Shown: piece after piece, positions 24,925 to 37,634 of the stretch
Layout: each line of letters starts with the position of its first letter
Position numbering within the stretch: position 1 is the stretch's first letter
NCBI GenBank assembly: GCA_026874595.1
Contig: CM049310.1
Span: 26,709,058-26,773,057 of the forward strand
Direction: 5' to 3'
Length of the DNA stretch: 64,000 nucleotides
Origin: Sipunculus nudus
Lineage: Eukaryota; Annelida; Sipuncula; Golfingiida; Sipunculidae
Notes under the pieces: generated by a model
Databases searched by the model: none
The model's input: the letters and a program-made list of their open reading frames with translations, nothing else
Told to the model about the DNA's origin: nothing
Position numbers and translations under genes: made by a program

Positions 24925-26056
24925 GGGCACTTTCACACAAAAGGTTGAGTGATTAGTCTCACTGGGGAGTAAAAACTGAATACCTAACAGAGCAATATTA
25001 AGTTTACCCCTGAAAAGGTATATATCTTAGCTAAAGGAAACTGTTTAGTATACCATTTTACCTGTTAACTAATAAAAGTTACATTGAATTCAGAAATTCA
25101 AACATCCCATATTTTTACAATAATCTTTTTCTCCTCACAGCTCTACATAATTTAAATTTTCGCTCAATGGTTTGTTCTAATGTCTTTATCTGATGTATTT
25201 GATCATGCCCTAAGTGCATGGTAAAAAAATCTGCAATCACAGTTGTTTGTTTTATGAAATTTCATATTTTTATAAAAATTTAACAGTGCTTTTTAATTAT
25301 GATTAAAGGAAGTATGCTGTCAGTCTTTATTCTGACACTGCTCTGGTCAATTAGTAACAGAAATGGTGAGAGAAGTTGTTCAGCTGTACAGAGTTCAAGA
25401 AATCAGGAAATATGTTGATGCCTTAGATTGTTGTCACTTGATTTATATGATAACAGTTTTTACCAACATTTGTACTGGAGAGGACATTATTTTAACATGC
25501 ACTGTGGAAGAATTCAAAAGGAATGTTTTTGTTCCCTCTCTCTCTTGTATTGTTCATGGACCTCTTGAACATAAAGTGAATCAGTGTCCACCTCATTTTC
25601 CAGAGGCAAGTTCATCTGCAACTATTTGGACCTTGTGGTTAAAGGAGCACAAAATAGACATACCCAAGTATCAGTTATTAAGTATAATGTATGTCAATTA
25701 TGACTCCATGATATTAAATGACACTTAAAGCGAGATTATAAATATTGAATGGCTTGTACCTTTTGTTTTGTTGAAAAAAATATACTCCAGACAAAATATT
25801 TTTAACAATAATTTGGAGAAACGGTCATCATGAAAATTAAATATTTCACAGAATTTTATTCAGAAGCAGTTTTGTTCACAATCCGTAATGCAAATATAAT
25901 TTGTTGTTTGCACTCATGCTTTATTTCCAACACATTTACTTTGAATATCAACATCTATTAACTTATTTTACAACATACATTAAAAAACTGGTTCATAGAC
26001 AACATAGCTCACCTGTTATATAAACAAAATGGTTATTGTAGACCTGGGGAAAATAT

Positions 26057-26129
<73 letters not shown>

Positions 26130-28154
26130 TTTATTCAAAATTTGGGACATACATTTTTGTATCATGTGATAACTACAGATATGGGTCCTGCTAGTAGTAT
26201 TTTACATTGTTACACAACAGTTGTGGAAATTGACATTACAGTTGCTTTTGGCTTTTTACTTGTGAGGATTTTACTGTTAAATTTGAATTTAAAATATAAA
26301 AACAACTTTTCTGAGACTTAGATAAACTGGAACCAGAAAATTAAGCTTTTGCAAGAAGACAATGTTGATATCATTGTTTTCATAGACTTTGCTATGAGAC
26401 TTGGTAAAATGGATGGAAAAATAAAAGCACGTTGTCAAAGACCAAGTTCACATGATCCCTCCAACCTACTGTGTCATTTAAAATGTGTACCAGCCATTTG
26501 GGAGACCATAGTTTCAAAAGCTGTTTTACCAAACTCTTTGGTTTTACAAGTTTTTGACTTTTTCTTGAGGCAAAAGTATTGGCAAATTTGATTGTAGTTG
26601 CTCTCATGAAGTAATGATTCATAGCTGGTGAGATGGCAAGGGAACAGAAAGCACTGGTATTTTCATAAGAATTATCTTTGGTCAAAACAATTTGGGTTGA
26701 TTCATCAGCTATCATCAATATGGCACAGTTACATAAAATATGTGACATGAAGAGAGTTAATGATCCAGATAATGAAATATTAGATTTTGGTAAAAATGAA
26801 AATTAGGACTGTTCGACTATTTCTACCTGTCTAATTTGGTAAAGAATCTTAACATGTATGTGGTTAAAAAAAGATACAATTACACATTTTTTATAATACC
26901 CAAAGAATTAGATGAAGGGGTCTATGTAGTAAACTGCATGGTATTTATCAAAATTAAAAGTAAGCAGGTTAGGTATCCACAGTGATTGAAAGCTTCAAGA
27001 ACTACCGTGCAAATCTGAAAGACTGTAGGGTTGTACATTTTTCACTTTTATCCCATGTTAAAAAATGTCCTCTCCAGTACATTTAAGTAACACAAAATTA
27101 AAGTCTGCTACTGTCACAATTTACATGCAGTTATTGCAGGTATGCTTTTTGTCTGCTTCTCACTTCTGTACAAAGAAGGAACATGTAAAAGAAAGGCTTT
27201 ATCATGAATTCATCAATGAAGATTCATCACTCTAAACATTGGTATGACAATGAATGGAGTTACATGCTAATTTATATATATAATGAGCCAAACTACTTCC
27301 CTTAACCATTCAGTCTATTTATATTTATCACTAGGACAAACTTGAAGTAAATATTAAGCTTACTTGGAGAAGTATTCCTCTAGCCTGCCTCATGTTAAAA
27401 ATGATTGTACTGGAGAGGACATTTTAACAGATACACTCATTGCTAAACTGGCCACAGAATATTAGATAGTATGCAATGCAAACACAAGGGAATTTATCTT
27501 CCTAGCTACCTGTTACATATAAACTAAAATAGGCTTTTAATTTCTACATTAAAGTGAATTTTATCTGTATGTACTGGAGAGGACAATTTTTTTAACAGGC
27601 ATATACCAGGTAAACAAGTGCCAAATCATTCCGGTCAGGACACACATACCCAGCCCTCAGTTACCAAAACATGATTAGATATAATACTGGCTGTTTTAAG
27701 CAGGATTTTGTTTTGCGACATGAGAATTACATTTCTTGTGAGGATGCAGTGTACTGGAGAGGAAAATTCTTTAACCAATTATTATACTGAAGGATATTGA
27801 TTGGATAATTTTAACCACGACTATGAAAGTCATGAAACTTGAAGCACTTGTAGTTTACATGTTACAGCATGTGCTGTGATTAGAATATTTCTGTTCTGGT
27901 AAACAAATTTCATTCATATTTACATTAAATTTTTCCATTTTTGTGAGTGAGACTCCAAAATTTGATGAAAATTACACTTAAATGGCCAGAACTTCTTAAA
28001 AATTTGGCTTAGAGTTATAAAATTTTCTGTGTTTATAGAGGCTGGTGTGGCCTTTACAAATATGATAATATGTATCATATTTTCAGCCACAAAACTTACC
28101 TGTGAACCATTGTTTAACAATTTTTCATATCCAAACTTTAGTGTGAAAGTGCCC
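24925..28154. mobile_element. 3.2 kb element with GGGCACTTTCACAC ends
   Basis: The ends form a perfect 14-bp terminal inverted repeat, GGGCACTTTCACAC, extended by partial matching (AAAAGGTT versus TAAAGTTT). It interrupts family B within an AT repeat; the flanks suggest a duplication of ATAT or AT, which the repeat makes ambiguous. Inside, a motif TGTACTGGAGAGGAC occurs five times (25471, 27406, 27570, 27770 and inverted at 27066-27081). Two plus-strand ORFs (25363-25728, 26349-26591) have no recognisable transposase catalytic motif, and the first contains one of the repeated motifs, so neither is called as a gene. It is unclassified and probably non-autonomous or decayed. Confidence 0.6.
26057..26126. 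repeat. (AT)n microsatellite
   Basis: About 70 bp of uninterrupted AT dinucleotide inside the GGGCAC-ended element. Likely length-variable. Confidence 0.95.
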
Positions 28155-28505
28155 ATATCCATGTGAGAACAAATATTTCGTACTTGTTACTGTTACTGCC
28201 TATAAACACTGTTCTTTTGGCTGAGGGCTTTTGTCAGATTCTGCTGATAATCTAGTTGGAATTTGAATGCCAGTTTTGCTCAAAATTCATTGTGCATTCC
28301 TCATGGAAATAACTGTACCCTGTAGTAGAACTGAAGCTGCATCAGCCCACAGAAGTTTATATTACAAAACACAAGTGCAAAACCTCACAAGAAAATTAGA
28401 TAAATTTTTGGAGCTTATGTTTTGAAACTACAGAAGTGATTTGAAATTTTTTACCAATTACTGATTTTTAAGCTGATATTGAATTGTGGTATTTTGTTTT
28501 AACAG

Positions 28506-28620
28506 GCTGGATCAGCACTCTGGAGCCATGTCAACAGATAGGCTTGCGAAGAGTTTACCACTCTCAATGACCAAGGCTTCCCTGGAGGCTTCACTGAAAT
28601 ACAAAGAGTCCAAAAGCTTT
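28506..28620 (+). CDS. PASK: PASK first coding exon
   Basis: The acceptor TTTTAACAG precedes 28506 and the donor GTAAGT begins at 28621. An ATG at 28528 opens 31 codons that end in phase 0 at the donor; 22 bases of 5' UTR come before it. The peptide begins M-S-T-D-R-L-A-K-S-L and ends K-E-S-K-S-F, a Ser/Lys-rich, probably disordered N-terminus. Taken alone it would not identify the gene. The phase-0 junction to 55144-55384 (G-S-A-G-K-S), the matching strand and the lack of any other gene between support it as the PASK start. The intron that follows is about 26.5 kb, so an additional exon within it cannot be excluded. Confidence 0.6.
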
Positions 28621-30745
28621 GTAAGTTCACACACCGTCTAGTAATAGTGATCAGTAGGTCTATATATTCACTGAAACACAAAGGGTACACACACTCTGGC
28701 ACTTGAGATAAGTCTTTGTGGTAGTACACTAAGGTGTAACTGGAGCTTGGAAACCTTCCACCTCTGCTTTGTAGAAGGAGCTGTCTCTTATAGCTGCTCT
28801 TAAGCCCTAAAGAGAACTGATGTTGGAGCATTTTCTTTAAAATTTTCATTTGTCAGAATACTTTGTGCACTCTGAGCATGTGTCAAGGTGTAGGTTAAAT
28901 TTCGGCTGTCTGTTTTGGAGTTTTAGCATATAAAAAATACTGACAGGAAAGTTCGAGCTCAATTGTTCCAGATTAGGGAGCTTAAGACCCATTTTCCAGA
29001 CACTTATTCAGCAACAAGATACCATGGGTGATAGCTAAGGAAATGTTTTAGTATTAAACCCCTCAGAAAAGGAAAAAATAGGTGAAGACAGAAAAGAATA
29101 CTTAATAGCTATGATCAGGGTTGACACAATCTTCCCAGAGGGAAGGGAAGGGAAGAAATACTTTCTTCCCACCATTTCTTCCCAGGGAAGAAATAGGGTT
29201 ACAAAATATCTGTAATTCACATTGTTCAAAAGACATGTTGGCTTGTCATATATGTGCAAATCATAGAAATTGTTTTTCACACTCTTTGTTTTAGTAAGGA
29301 CATGCAAACAAACCCTCTGGATGTGACTGGTTTGTCATTTAGATGATGGAGCTGAATGGTTTAATCTTTTACGGAGTAATTAAGATGAACTTGTATTCAT
29401 TACCCTGCAGGAATGGAGTTTGGCTTGTACATTTGAGCTGGCCTTTAGTTAAGTAGGATGATCTCAACATGAGTACATAACCTGCAGGGGTCAGGCTTGG
29501 GAATGAGTACTTTTGAATGTATTTGAGTCCAAGTACACTGCTTTGAGCTGACTCAGCTGAGTACAAGGACAAGTTAAGAGTTTTCAAATTTTTAAATGTA
29601 CTCAAGTACAAGTACTTTAAAATATACAAATACATTTTTACACAATTACACATTTAAACAATATAGTCAACATTTTATCATTAAAAATTAATTTTAATTT
29701 CTATGCAATATTAATATTAATTATCTTGATGTGGCACCATGGTCCATAACCCATACAGAAAGTCTAAAATTACCGATAATTAAGTTTTGAAATCAATAGC
29801 TATTAAGCAGTATTACTATTAAGATCTCATGAATGATATGAATACACAAATTATATGGATACACTCGTAATGAAACCACTTGTCTTCTATCCTGTAAGTG
29901 TAACTGTGAACAATAGCAATTTTACTTAACTACTATTTATATTTTGCATTCTCCTAATTTACATTCCGGAAACATAAATTCATAATACATATATAAATAT
30001 GTCAAGGCCCAGATCCTGATCCCGATTTAGGTTGGACAAATCCTGATCAGTATCTGAACCAAAACTGGATTGGTCAGATCAGGTCCTGAATGGGATTCAG
30101 TCTGGCCTAAATCCAAATCTTCAATTAATAACAAAGAGTATTATTCCTGTCTTATCAGTTGAAGGTTATGGCTACCCATACGCCTGGTCCAGCTCATATG
30201 TCATAACTGTATCTTTTTACTAACTACATGTCCATTAGGCTGTTTTTAATTATCAAATCAATGTAAAATTGTAAATGTGTTATCAGTGTTAATTTCCTGT
30301 TGTTATATAACTCTTTGGTAACTTTTGCTTGTTCAAACTATAAGATGCTACATATGTTTAATTTTAATTTAAATATAATTTTGGTTTAATCTTTAGCTTT
30401 AGATAATGGGTGTGATGGGAATTCACAAGTGGTGTCTTCATAATTCATTTGTAATTGTATCCCCCAAAACAAAGTTTTGTAGATACCATGTTTTTGACTG
30501 GGTTCTGCCCCCGCCTCTGCCGCGTTCATTTCCAGAATAGAACTCTTAGACCACTAAACAGATTTTTCCAAAACTGTACACGATTATTAGGTCACATGTG
30601 AACTGGTGCCAGAATATTTTGCGTTGACCTCTGACCTTTCCTCTCTCCAGTGCGTTCATCTGTGCGTCTCTTTTACACATTAACCCACATATCTTCTGAC
30701 TCGTTTGACCAATCAGGAAAAGATTTTGCACAAGTGTAGCCCTTG
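28621..30745. other. PASK intron, no gene seen
   Basis: AT-rich intron. It contains a short GGGAAGAAA/TTTCTTCCC hairpin near 29148-29168 and a stretch (29490-29640) rich in AAGTACT/AGTACTT words that may be an old element end. No exon is recognised. Confidence 0.4.
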
Positions 30746-30876
30746 GATAGCTTTATAACATACATAAAAAATGGTGGCACCACCAGCAACCATTTTTGCT
30801 CAGTGTCCATCTGTTAATTTGCCTTGGGATAAAATCACTCATATCTCGGCAGTGGTTTGACTCATCTGCCTAAAAT
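30746..30876. repeat. GGTGGCACCACC-type repeat unit
   Basis: A unit related to those at 21.2-21.9 kb (ATGGTGGCACCACCAGCAACC, then CATATCTCGGCAGTGGTTTGA). It runs into the 666-bp duplicated segment, which itself starts within a second such unit. Confidence 0.5.
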
Positions 30877-32204
30877 TTTGCAATTGTATACAACTTGGAT
30901 AACTTTCTGGATTTGTGGCAGGTGGTGCCACCTACATTCACATTTGGGCTCCAGACAGCCATGCTAATATGCAACACATCTCTCTCTATTTCCCCTTGCC
31001 ACTCAATCCATGCCTCACTCCACCTGTCCCTCTCTGGTTTCGGCGGATACACGTAGTTGCTTGTCGACTACCCGTATTCTAGTTTCAGATTGTAGTTGTA
31101 TCTTTTTTACTGCAGCTAATCTAACTGTAATGATAGTTATGGGCACCTGGCAGATGTCTTTTTTCTCGTTAATGTTATAGTAATTTGCCTTGTTTGCATT
31201 AGTCTGCATACTGTCAGAGAATGTGTCTCTGACTGAAAGTTGGATGGATTGACTGCCCATTAAAATTCATTGCATATATATTATCACATTGAATATTTCA
31301 AGTTGCATATTGCTGGACATGCAATACACTGTGACATATATATGGCTATTTACAGTCTATCTGAACAGGCTTGACCATGTTATTACAGGCAAACATGTCA
31401 AGTGGCCAATAGCATGAATTAAATATGGGAACCTCTGAAACATGAACATTGTGTGTCCTAGCTCTGCCTGGGCTTTACAGGCCTTGAATTTGAAAACTGG
31501 CAACCGGCAAATGCCGGTTAAAATTGGCTGGCTGCTGTTTTTTTTGCAATTGTATATAACTTGGATAACTTTCTGGATTTGTGGCAGGTGGTGCCACCTA
31601 CATTCACATTTGGGCTCCAGACAGCCATGCTAATATGCAACACATCTCTCTCTATTTCCCCTTGCCACTCAATCCATGCCTCACTCCACCTGTCCCTCTC
31701 TGGTTTCGGCGGATACACGTAGTTGCTTGTCGACTACCCGTATTCTAGTTTCAGATTGTAGTTGTATCTTTTTTACTGCAGCTAATCTAACTGTAATGAT
31801 AGTTATGGGCACCTGGCAGATGTCTTTTTTCTCGTTAATGTTATAGTAATTTGCCTTGTTTGCATTAGTCTGCATACTGTCAGAGAATGTGTCTCTGACT
31901 GAAAGTTGGATGGATTGACTGCCCATTAAAATTCATTGCATATATATTATCACATTGAATATTTCAAGTTGCATATTGCTGGACATGCAATACACTGTGA
32001 CATATATATGGCTATTTACAGTCTATCTGAACAGGCTTGACCATGTTATTACAGGCAAACATGTCAAGTGGCCAATAGCATGAATTAAATATGGGAACCT
32101 CTGAAACATGAACATTGTGTGTCCTAGCTCTGCCTGGGCTTTACAGGCCTTGAATTTGAAAACTGGCAACCGGCAAATGCCGGTTAAAATTGGCTGGCTG
32201 CTGT
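30877..32204. repeat. Near-identical 666-bp tandem duplication
   Basis: 30877-31538 is repeated at 31543-32204 with a constant offset of 666 bp. By eye the only difference noticed is TATACAACTT versus TATATAACTT, plus a T-run at the junction. Every ORF in unit 1 has its twin in unit 2. Such identity in otherwise diverged DNA means a very recent duplication or an assembly artefact. Confidence 0.85.
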
Positions 32205-33941
32205 CAGCCAAGATCCTGCTGCCGGTCAAAAAAATTCCTCACTGCGTCCTTCTTGTCTGTACACTCACAATCACAGCCACTCTATATGCTTTTTAATTTA
32301 AAAAAAAACTTAGTGTTACGTACTGGTTCCCCTTTATACGAGGAAACTGGCCTGGGAAACCAGCAAATGAGCCGATAGTCTCTTACAGTGACACAGTGGT
32401 GCTAAGCTAGCCACATTCAGATCACACTGCGCAGATTCAGACCCTCAAGAGTATGACACTGTTGTCAGGGGTTTGTTGGAGTCAAAATCTGACTCCAACA
32501 ATGCACTGTCCGGCATCAACATGTACACTGACAGCGGAAATACACAAGTGGTGAAAACGAGCCAATGTAGCCGTTAAAATGTGTTGAATTTTGTGTAAAG
32601 TAGCTATTTATATTGTAAAATGAATTAACTTTGCAACTCTTTTGCCTTATTTATGCTGAAATACCTTGGTTGGCATCTTATCGGCACTGCTGGACAGTAC
32701 ATTCCTCCTTGGTTAACTTTCCATGTCTATGGCTGCGTTTTGTGTTCGTTAGACAACAGTGACGTCACAAAGACGTCACTGTGAAGGGTCGCGCTTCACC
32801 TTCAATTGACTGATGTCATATGTGTGACTGGCTTTTTTATTATCAGTTCTCAGACAAGGAATAATTCATAAAGGCTGTAACTTGTTTTGTCATATTTAAG
32901 ATTGTCTCATACAAAATCAAACCAAGGTAAGGCATTACTTTTTACGCAGGTAGTCGGCTGAATAGCTCCTGCAACCTTTGGACAAGAATTGTTTACACTG
33001 CTTTACACGTATGAAAATTTATCCCAGAAAAAAAAACATGTTGACATTGGTACTGGGACATAAAATAGGTGCATTATATTTATGGGGCTGAACTTCAGCA
33101 AGTTAAGGGAACCCACAATTTAAGCTAAGCTGACGTCTGACTATAAGCTGATAAGTAACCCAGTATATGTGCTGTAGTTATGGTTAATCATCTGTCCGTC
33201 CGTTAATTTCCTGTTAAATAATTTAAGAGAATTTGGTACCAGGCTACACTTGTCAAGTAGTTCAGTCCTTCCCACAGTGCCTAAACAGAAGAGATTCGTT
33301 TTGAGTAGAAACGACCTCTGGCGGAAGGGTGACATTCGGATCTACTCGGGGAAATTTCCGGGAACATTCAGATAAAAAATGGCTACCCGTCTGCCAATCA
33401 GAAAAATGATCTTTTATGGCCGGCTGTTATCAGCCAATCATAGCTAAGCATAGCGGTTACTGCAGCGTGGGCTACACATCTACATTATGTTACCTGTTAT
33501 CCGATTGGTCCGCTGTATAAGGTTATTGGTAAAACATTTTCGCAGGAAACTACATCATATCCACGCTATGTTCAGTCGTAAAAACCAGCGTACCTAGTGT
33601 TTTACATATATAGTATATAAATAAATACTGGGAACACCTTTAATATATCTGTTATAAGGTCTATCATCGTCCAAATTAGGCCTGCTATTAAATTATGACC
33701 TGGTAAAAAATTCCCATTTCCCAACCCCCTTCCATGTCTCCATTTAACCCACTGTCGTCAAGATGAATAAAACATTCTTGGATATGTTTTTTTTTCTTAT
33801 ATAGACTTTATTCCAAATAAAATAATGCAAACAAATGGCAAAAAAATGAAAACTGCCTGTCAAATTTCTTTGTTGCCTGTCAAGTTCAAATTTGACAGGC
33901 AGCAGTAGCTTGTTATTTCCAAAAATGAAATTTGAGGCCTG
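32144..33941. mobile_element. hAT-like element candidate 2
   Basis: It begins CAGGCCTTGAATTTGA and ends with the near-complement GAAATTTGAGGCCTG. Both ends carry sub-terminal hairpins: AACCGGCA-aa-TGCCGGTT on the left and TGCCTGTCAA-loop-TTTGACAGGCA on the right. Inside is a 10-bp inverted repeat TGTTGGAGTC/GACTCCAACA (32474-32500). No clean 8-bp target duplication is seen. Diverged relatives of the interior occur at about 39000-39380. No transposase ORF is visible. Confidence 0.4.
32757..32781. promoter_or_regulatory. Inverted CRE-like pair
   Basis: CAGTGACGTC and GACGTCACTG form perfect 10-bp arms around a 5-base spacer. The left arm contains the full TGACGTCA palindrome known as the CREB/ATF binding site, and the right arm contains GACGTCA. 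It sits inside a candidate transposon, so any regulatory role is speculative. Confidence 0.4.
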
Positions 33942-35427
33942 CTTAAGTATTTGCGTTTACTAACAAAATTTTTAAAATAAAACGTGATTCTATGTACTGA
34001 TAGACTTAACTCAGTGCCAGCTCTTATCACTAATGCCCTGTAAAGTCTGTATGGTGAATCCCTGATGTTTGCATATTAGGGCGTCACAAGGCTCCTGACT
34101 ATTCTCTCACATTTGCATATCAGGCCGCCTGGCCTCATGTGAGTTGCATCGTTGCTATGAGAACGCCAACAGCGGTCTCACAGCTTGACCCGCTTGGTAA
34201 CATTCGCACTGAAATCATGTATTCAGGCAGTCCACACATGGACCTTGTGTCCTATGATATATCTCTGCTAAACCAATATTACGGGCCATAGGCCTTATAT
34301 ATGTAAGTGCATATTGTAGACAATATCGCAGCAATTTTGTACAGACAGGTCCAGTAAAATTCCTTCTGCCAAGATGACAAGAGCAGCTGGCAGCATTTGT
34401 CTGAAGGTGAACCCATGTATTAATTGTGAAATTGCGACTTGCGAATCGTGATCGTTACAGTCAGCCGGCACATTTTGACTGCACTCGTCATGTGGTGTAA
34501 CTGAATATCTTGGGCTGTTTGGCTGAGCCAGGGTTTGGCCTACATTATGTTTAAACAGGCCTATTTTCAAGAGTGGTGATCCGATAAACATTAACACTGA
34601 GGCTGAGGGTTATAGTTTTTTATAAAGTCCTGCCGAACTCAACTTAGCGAAGGCCTAAAACTATTCAGACAAATTAAGTGGGAATATTAGTAGCCAATTG
34701 GAAGCCCGGAATGGGCGATGACTGAATGAACCATGTTTGTTTTGAAAAAGATTCTGGGAAAGACCACTGCTGACGTCACTGAAAAAGACCTTAGTTCAGC
34801 TGGCCAAGATTACAAGTCCATGAAATCAGAGGGTCAGATAGTGGCAAATTAGTTATATGAGTTGCTGCAAGTTGGCGGTACCGATAAAAAAGCGATACAA
34901 CGCGGTAACATTTGATTTCTCTGTCAAAAGCAACAATTAAGTAATAACTATTTCATGGACTGGGCCAGTCTGTGTGTGTCCATGATTTAGGCCAGATCAG
35001 GTCATGAATCAGTATCGGTATAAACAATTTAATGTGACAGTCCTCCAAGGGTAGTTTCAAGTTTTTATTTCTAGTCAATACATTACTGTGGAGGTTTTTA
35101 CCTCAGTAAGTTCAGGACATGAATTAAAAAAATGTTGTTTTTTTTTTTTTAAATATAGTAGCCCTATAGTCTGTGGTTTGTTTTGTTTAATTCTGTTTTG
35201 CTAAAAAAAAAGTCAGGTTTAATTCCATTTGAATAACAGCAGTCATGGTTCAGCTGATGAGAACCTCATCTGCCACACATATTCCCAGGCCTGACATGAG
35301 TTTCTGATCAATATGTTAGTTGATGCAAAGTGTCTGACAGAATTATTAATAGCTCTGGCAGGATCAGTGCCATAAAATTGGTACAAGCTTCATTAACTGT
35401 TTTACCTTGTAATTGGTTTCCATTTTT
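33942..35427. other. PASK intron, no gene seen
   Basis: Intron DNA with scattered CpG. A minus-strand ORF (34597-34295) has no recognisable domain. No splice-bounded exon is found. Confidence 0.4.
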
Positions 35428-37634
35428 AGAGCTCAGCCCTTAGGCTGATGGGCTATTGTCGTCACCCAAGCTGTCCGTCCGTCTGTCCGTCCGGCCGTCC
35501 GGCGTTTGTTCACTTTTACCTTGTGAGCGGGATATCTTGAAAAGGGTTTACCGTCAGAATTTTATTTCCTTGATAAAGATGTATATCAACAAAATTTAGG
35601 TCAAGTTCGAAGAGGGGAGACCTTGACCTTTTTTTCTAAGTTTTAGAGCTGATTATTGAAAAAACATTTAGAAGCTTATTTCTCAGGAACCATTGGGTGG
35701 ATTTTCACAATACTTACTATGGTCATAGGGACTGATGGTCTGTAACTGCTGCATAAGTTTGGGGGCACCACCTACAATTTCTGATTTTTAATGAATTTTT
35801 CTTGGATTTTTCAACTTTGGCCTTGTGAGCGGGATATCTCTAAATGGATTCACAATAGGAATTTTATTTCTTTGGTGAATATGTGTATTAACAAAATCTC
35901 GGTCAAGTTCAAAGATGGGTGACCTTGACCTACTTTTCAAGGTCACAGAGCTTATAATAGAATAAAACTTAAAAGGTTATTTTTCAGGAAGCATTTGGTG
36001 GATTGTTATGAATCATGGTACATACCTCTCCATTTTAAATATATAACTGAGACATGTACAGATATACATCCATGTGAGAACAGATATTTTTAGCCCTCAG
36101 CCCTTAGGCTGATGGGCTATTGTCGTCACCCAAGCTGTCCCTCTGTCCGTCCGTCAATCCGGCATCTGTTAACTTTTACCTTGTGAGCGGGATATCTTGA
36201 AAAGGATTCACCATCAGAATTTTCTTTCCTTGGTAAGGATGTATATCGACAAAATCTCGTTCAAGTTCGAAGATGGGTGACCTTGACCTATTTTTCTACA
36301 TTTTAGAGCTGATTATAGAAAAACACTTATGTGCTTATTACTCAGGAACCATTTGGTGGATTTTCACAAAACTTACTATGACTATTGGGACTGATAGTCT
36401 GTACCTGCTACACAAATTTGGTGGTGCCACCTACAATTTCTGATTTTTAATGAATTTTTCTTTGATTTTTCAACTTTGGCCTTGTGAGCGGGATATCTCT
36501 AAAAGGATTCACCGTAGGAATTTGATTTCTTCGGTGAAGATGTATAATGACAAAATCTTGGTCAAGTTCGAAGATGGGTGACCTTGACCTATTTTTCTAT
36601 GTTTTAGAGATTATTACAGAAAAAACATTTAGAAGCTTATTTCTCAGGAACTGTTGGGTGGATTTTCACAATACGTACTATGATCATAGGGACTGATGGT
36701 CTGTAATTGCTGCACAAGTTTGGGGGCGCCACCTACAATTTCTGATTTTTAATGAATTTTTCTTGGATTTTTCAATTTTGGCCTTGTGAGCGGATATTTC
36801 TAAAAGGATTCACAATAGGAATTTTATTTCTTTGGTGAATATGTATATCAACAAAATCTCTATCAAGTTTGAAGATGGGTGACCTTGACCTACTTTTCAA
36901 GGTCACAGAGCTTATAATAATATAAAACTTAGAAGCTTATTTTTCAGGAAGCATTTGGTGGATTGTTTTGAATCATACCTCAGGGCTCGAAGAATCAGGC
37001 CGTCCAACGTCCGAGCCGGGCTAAAAATCTGGGGGGCGACGGTATTTGCTCATGGCAACGTCCGTGCGGGCGAGTCATGAAACGCTGCATGTCCGTTAAG
37101 AGAACTATAAGTGTCCACCAGTCTCATTTACTGACAATGTAAATTACTGATATGAAACCGCTGTTGGCCGTAAAACAAAACATAGCTGTAAATTTTTAAG
37201 GGTTCTTGGACGATGTAAGACTTAAATTGATGTCAGCCGGGTTCTCTTGTCGGCTCCTTCGTCTTATACCGGACGTCCTCGGTCGATTTCTAATGATACC
37301 CGAGGACAGCCGAATGTGCTGTGATTGTATTTGGCGCCGTCTGTCGGTTATATATAGTATTAATTCTGAGCATGTTTAAATAGCGAAGGGTCTGTGTTAA
37401 TTTATGGAGCTACATTTTTATTTAAAGGATATAAAATAAAAATCTTAAAAAGGTTAGTTATATTCAAAATATCATTCTCTTTTCACAGTTTAATGTCGTT
37501 TAAATGTAAAAATAAGGATTTTAATATCAAAGTTTAAACTTATTTAAAATACGCTGTCCACAAATTACAGATCGCTGTACTCTGAGAATTCTCTTGTCTT
37601 TCTGTAATTTTAACACTATTCCTTTGCCTCCATA

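Larger units (their letters stand above)
21895..28256 (+). mobile_element. Family B element interrupted by two insertions
   Basis: Family B body sequence (CTTGTGAGCGGGATATC, AAATCTCGGTCAAGTT, GGGTGACCTTGACCTA repeats) runs 21920-22813. It resumes at 24646-24924 after a family A insertion and again at 28155-28256 after a 3.2 kb GGGCAC-ended insertion. It ends GGCTGAGGGCT, a TCAG-loop-CTGA hairpin and TCTAG at 28256. The 5' end differs from other family B copies (AGGCCTGTAGGCCT hairpin near 21893). Removing the two inserts restores a continuous family B order, the main support for this reading. There is no protein-coding content of its own. Confidence 0.65.

Noticed and set aside
25363-25728. 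121-codon ORF as a transposase gene
   Set aside because: No DDE or other catalytic pattern is seen, and part of it encodes the repeated TGTACTGGAGAGGAC motif.
31015-31926. 81-codon minus-strand ORF present twice, as evidence of coding
   Set aside because: The two copies are identical because the DNA was duplicated recently, so identity says nothing about selection.
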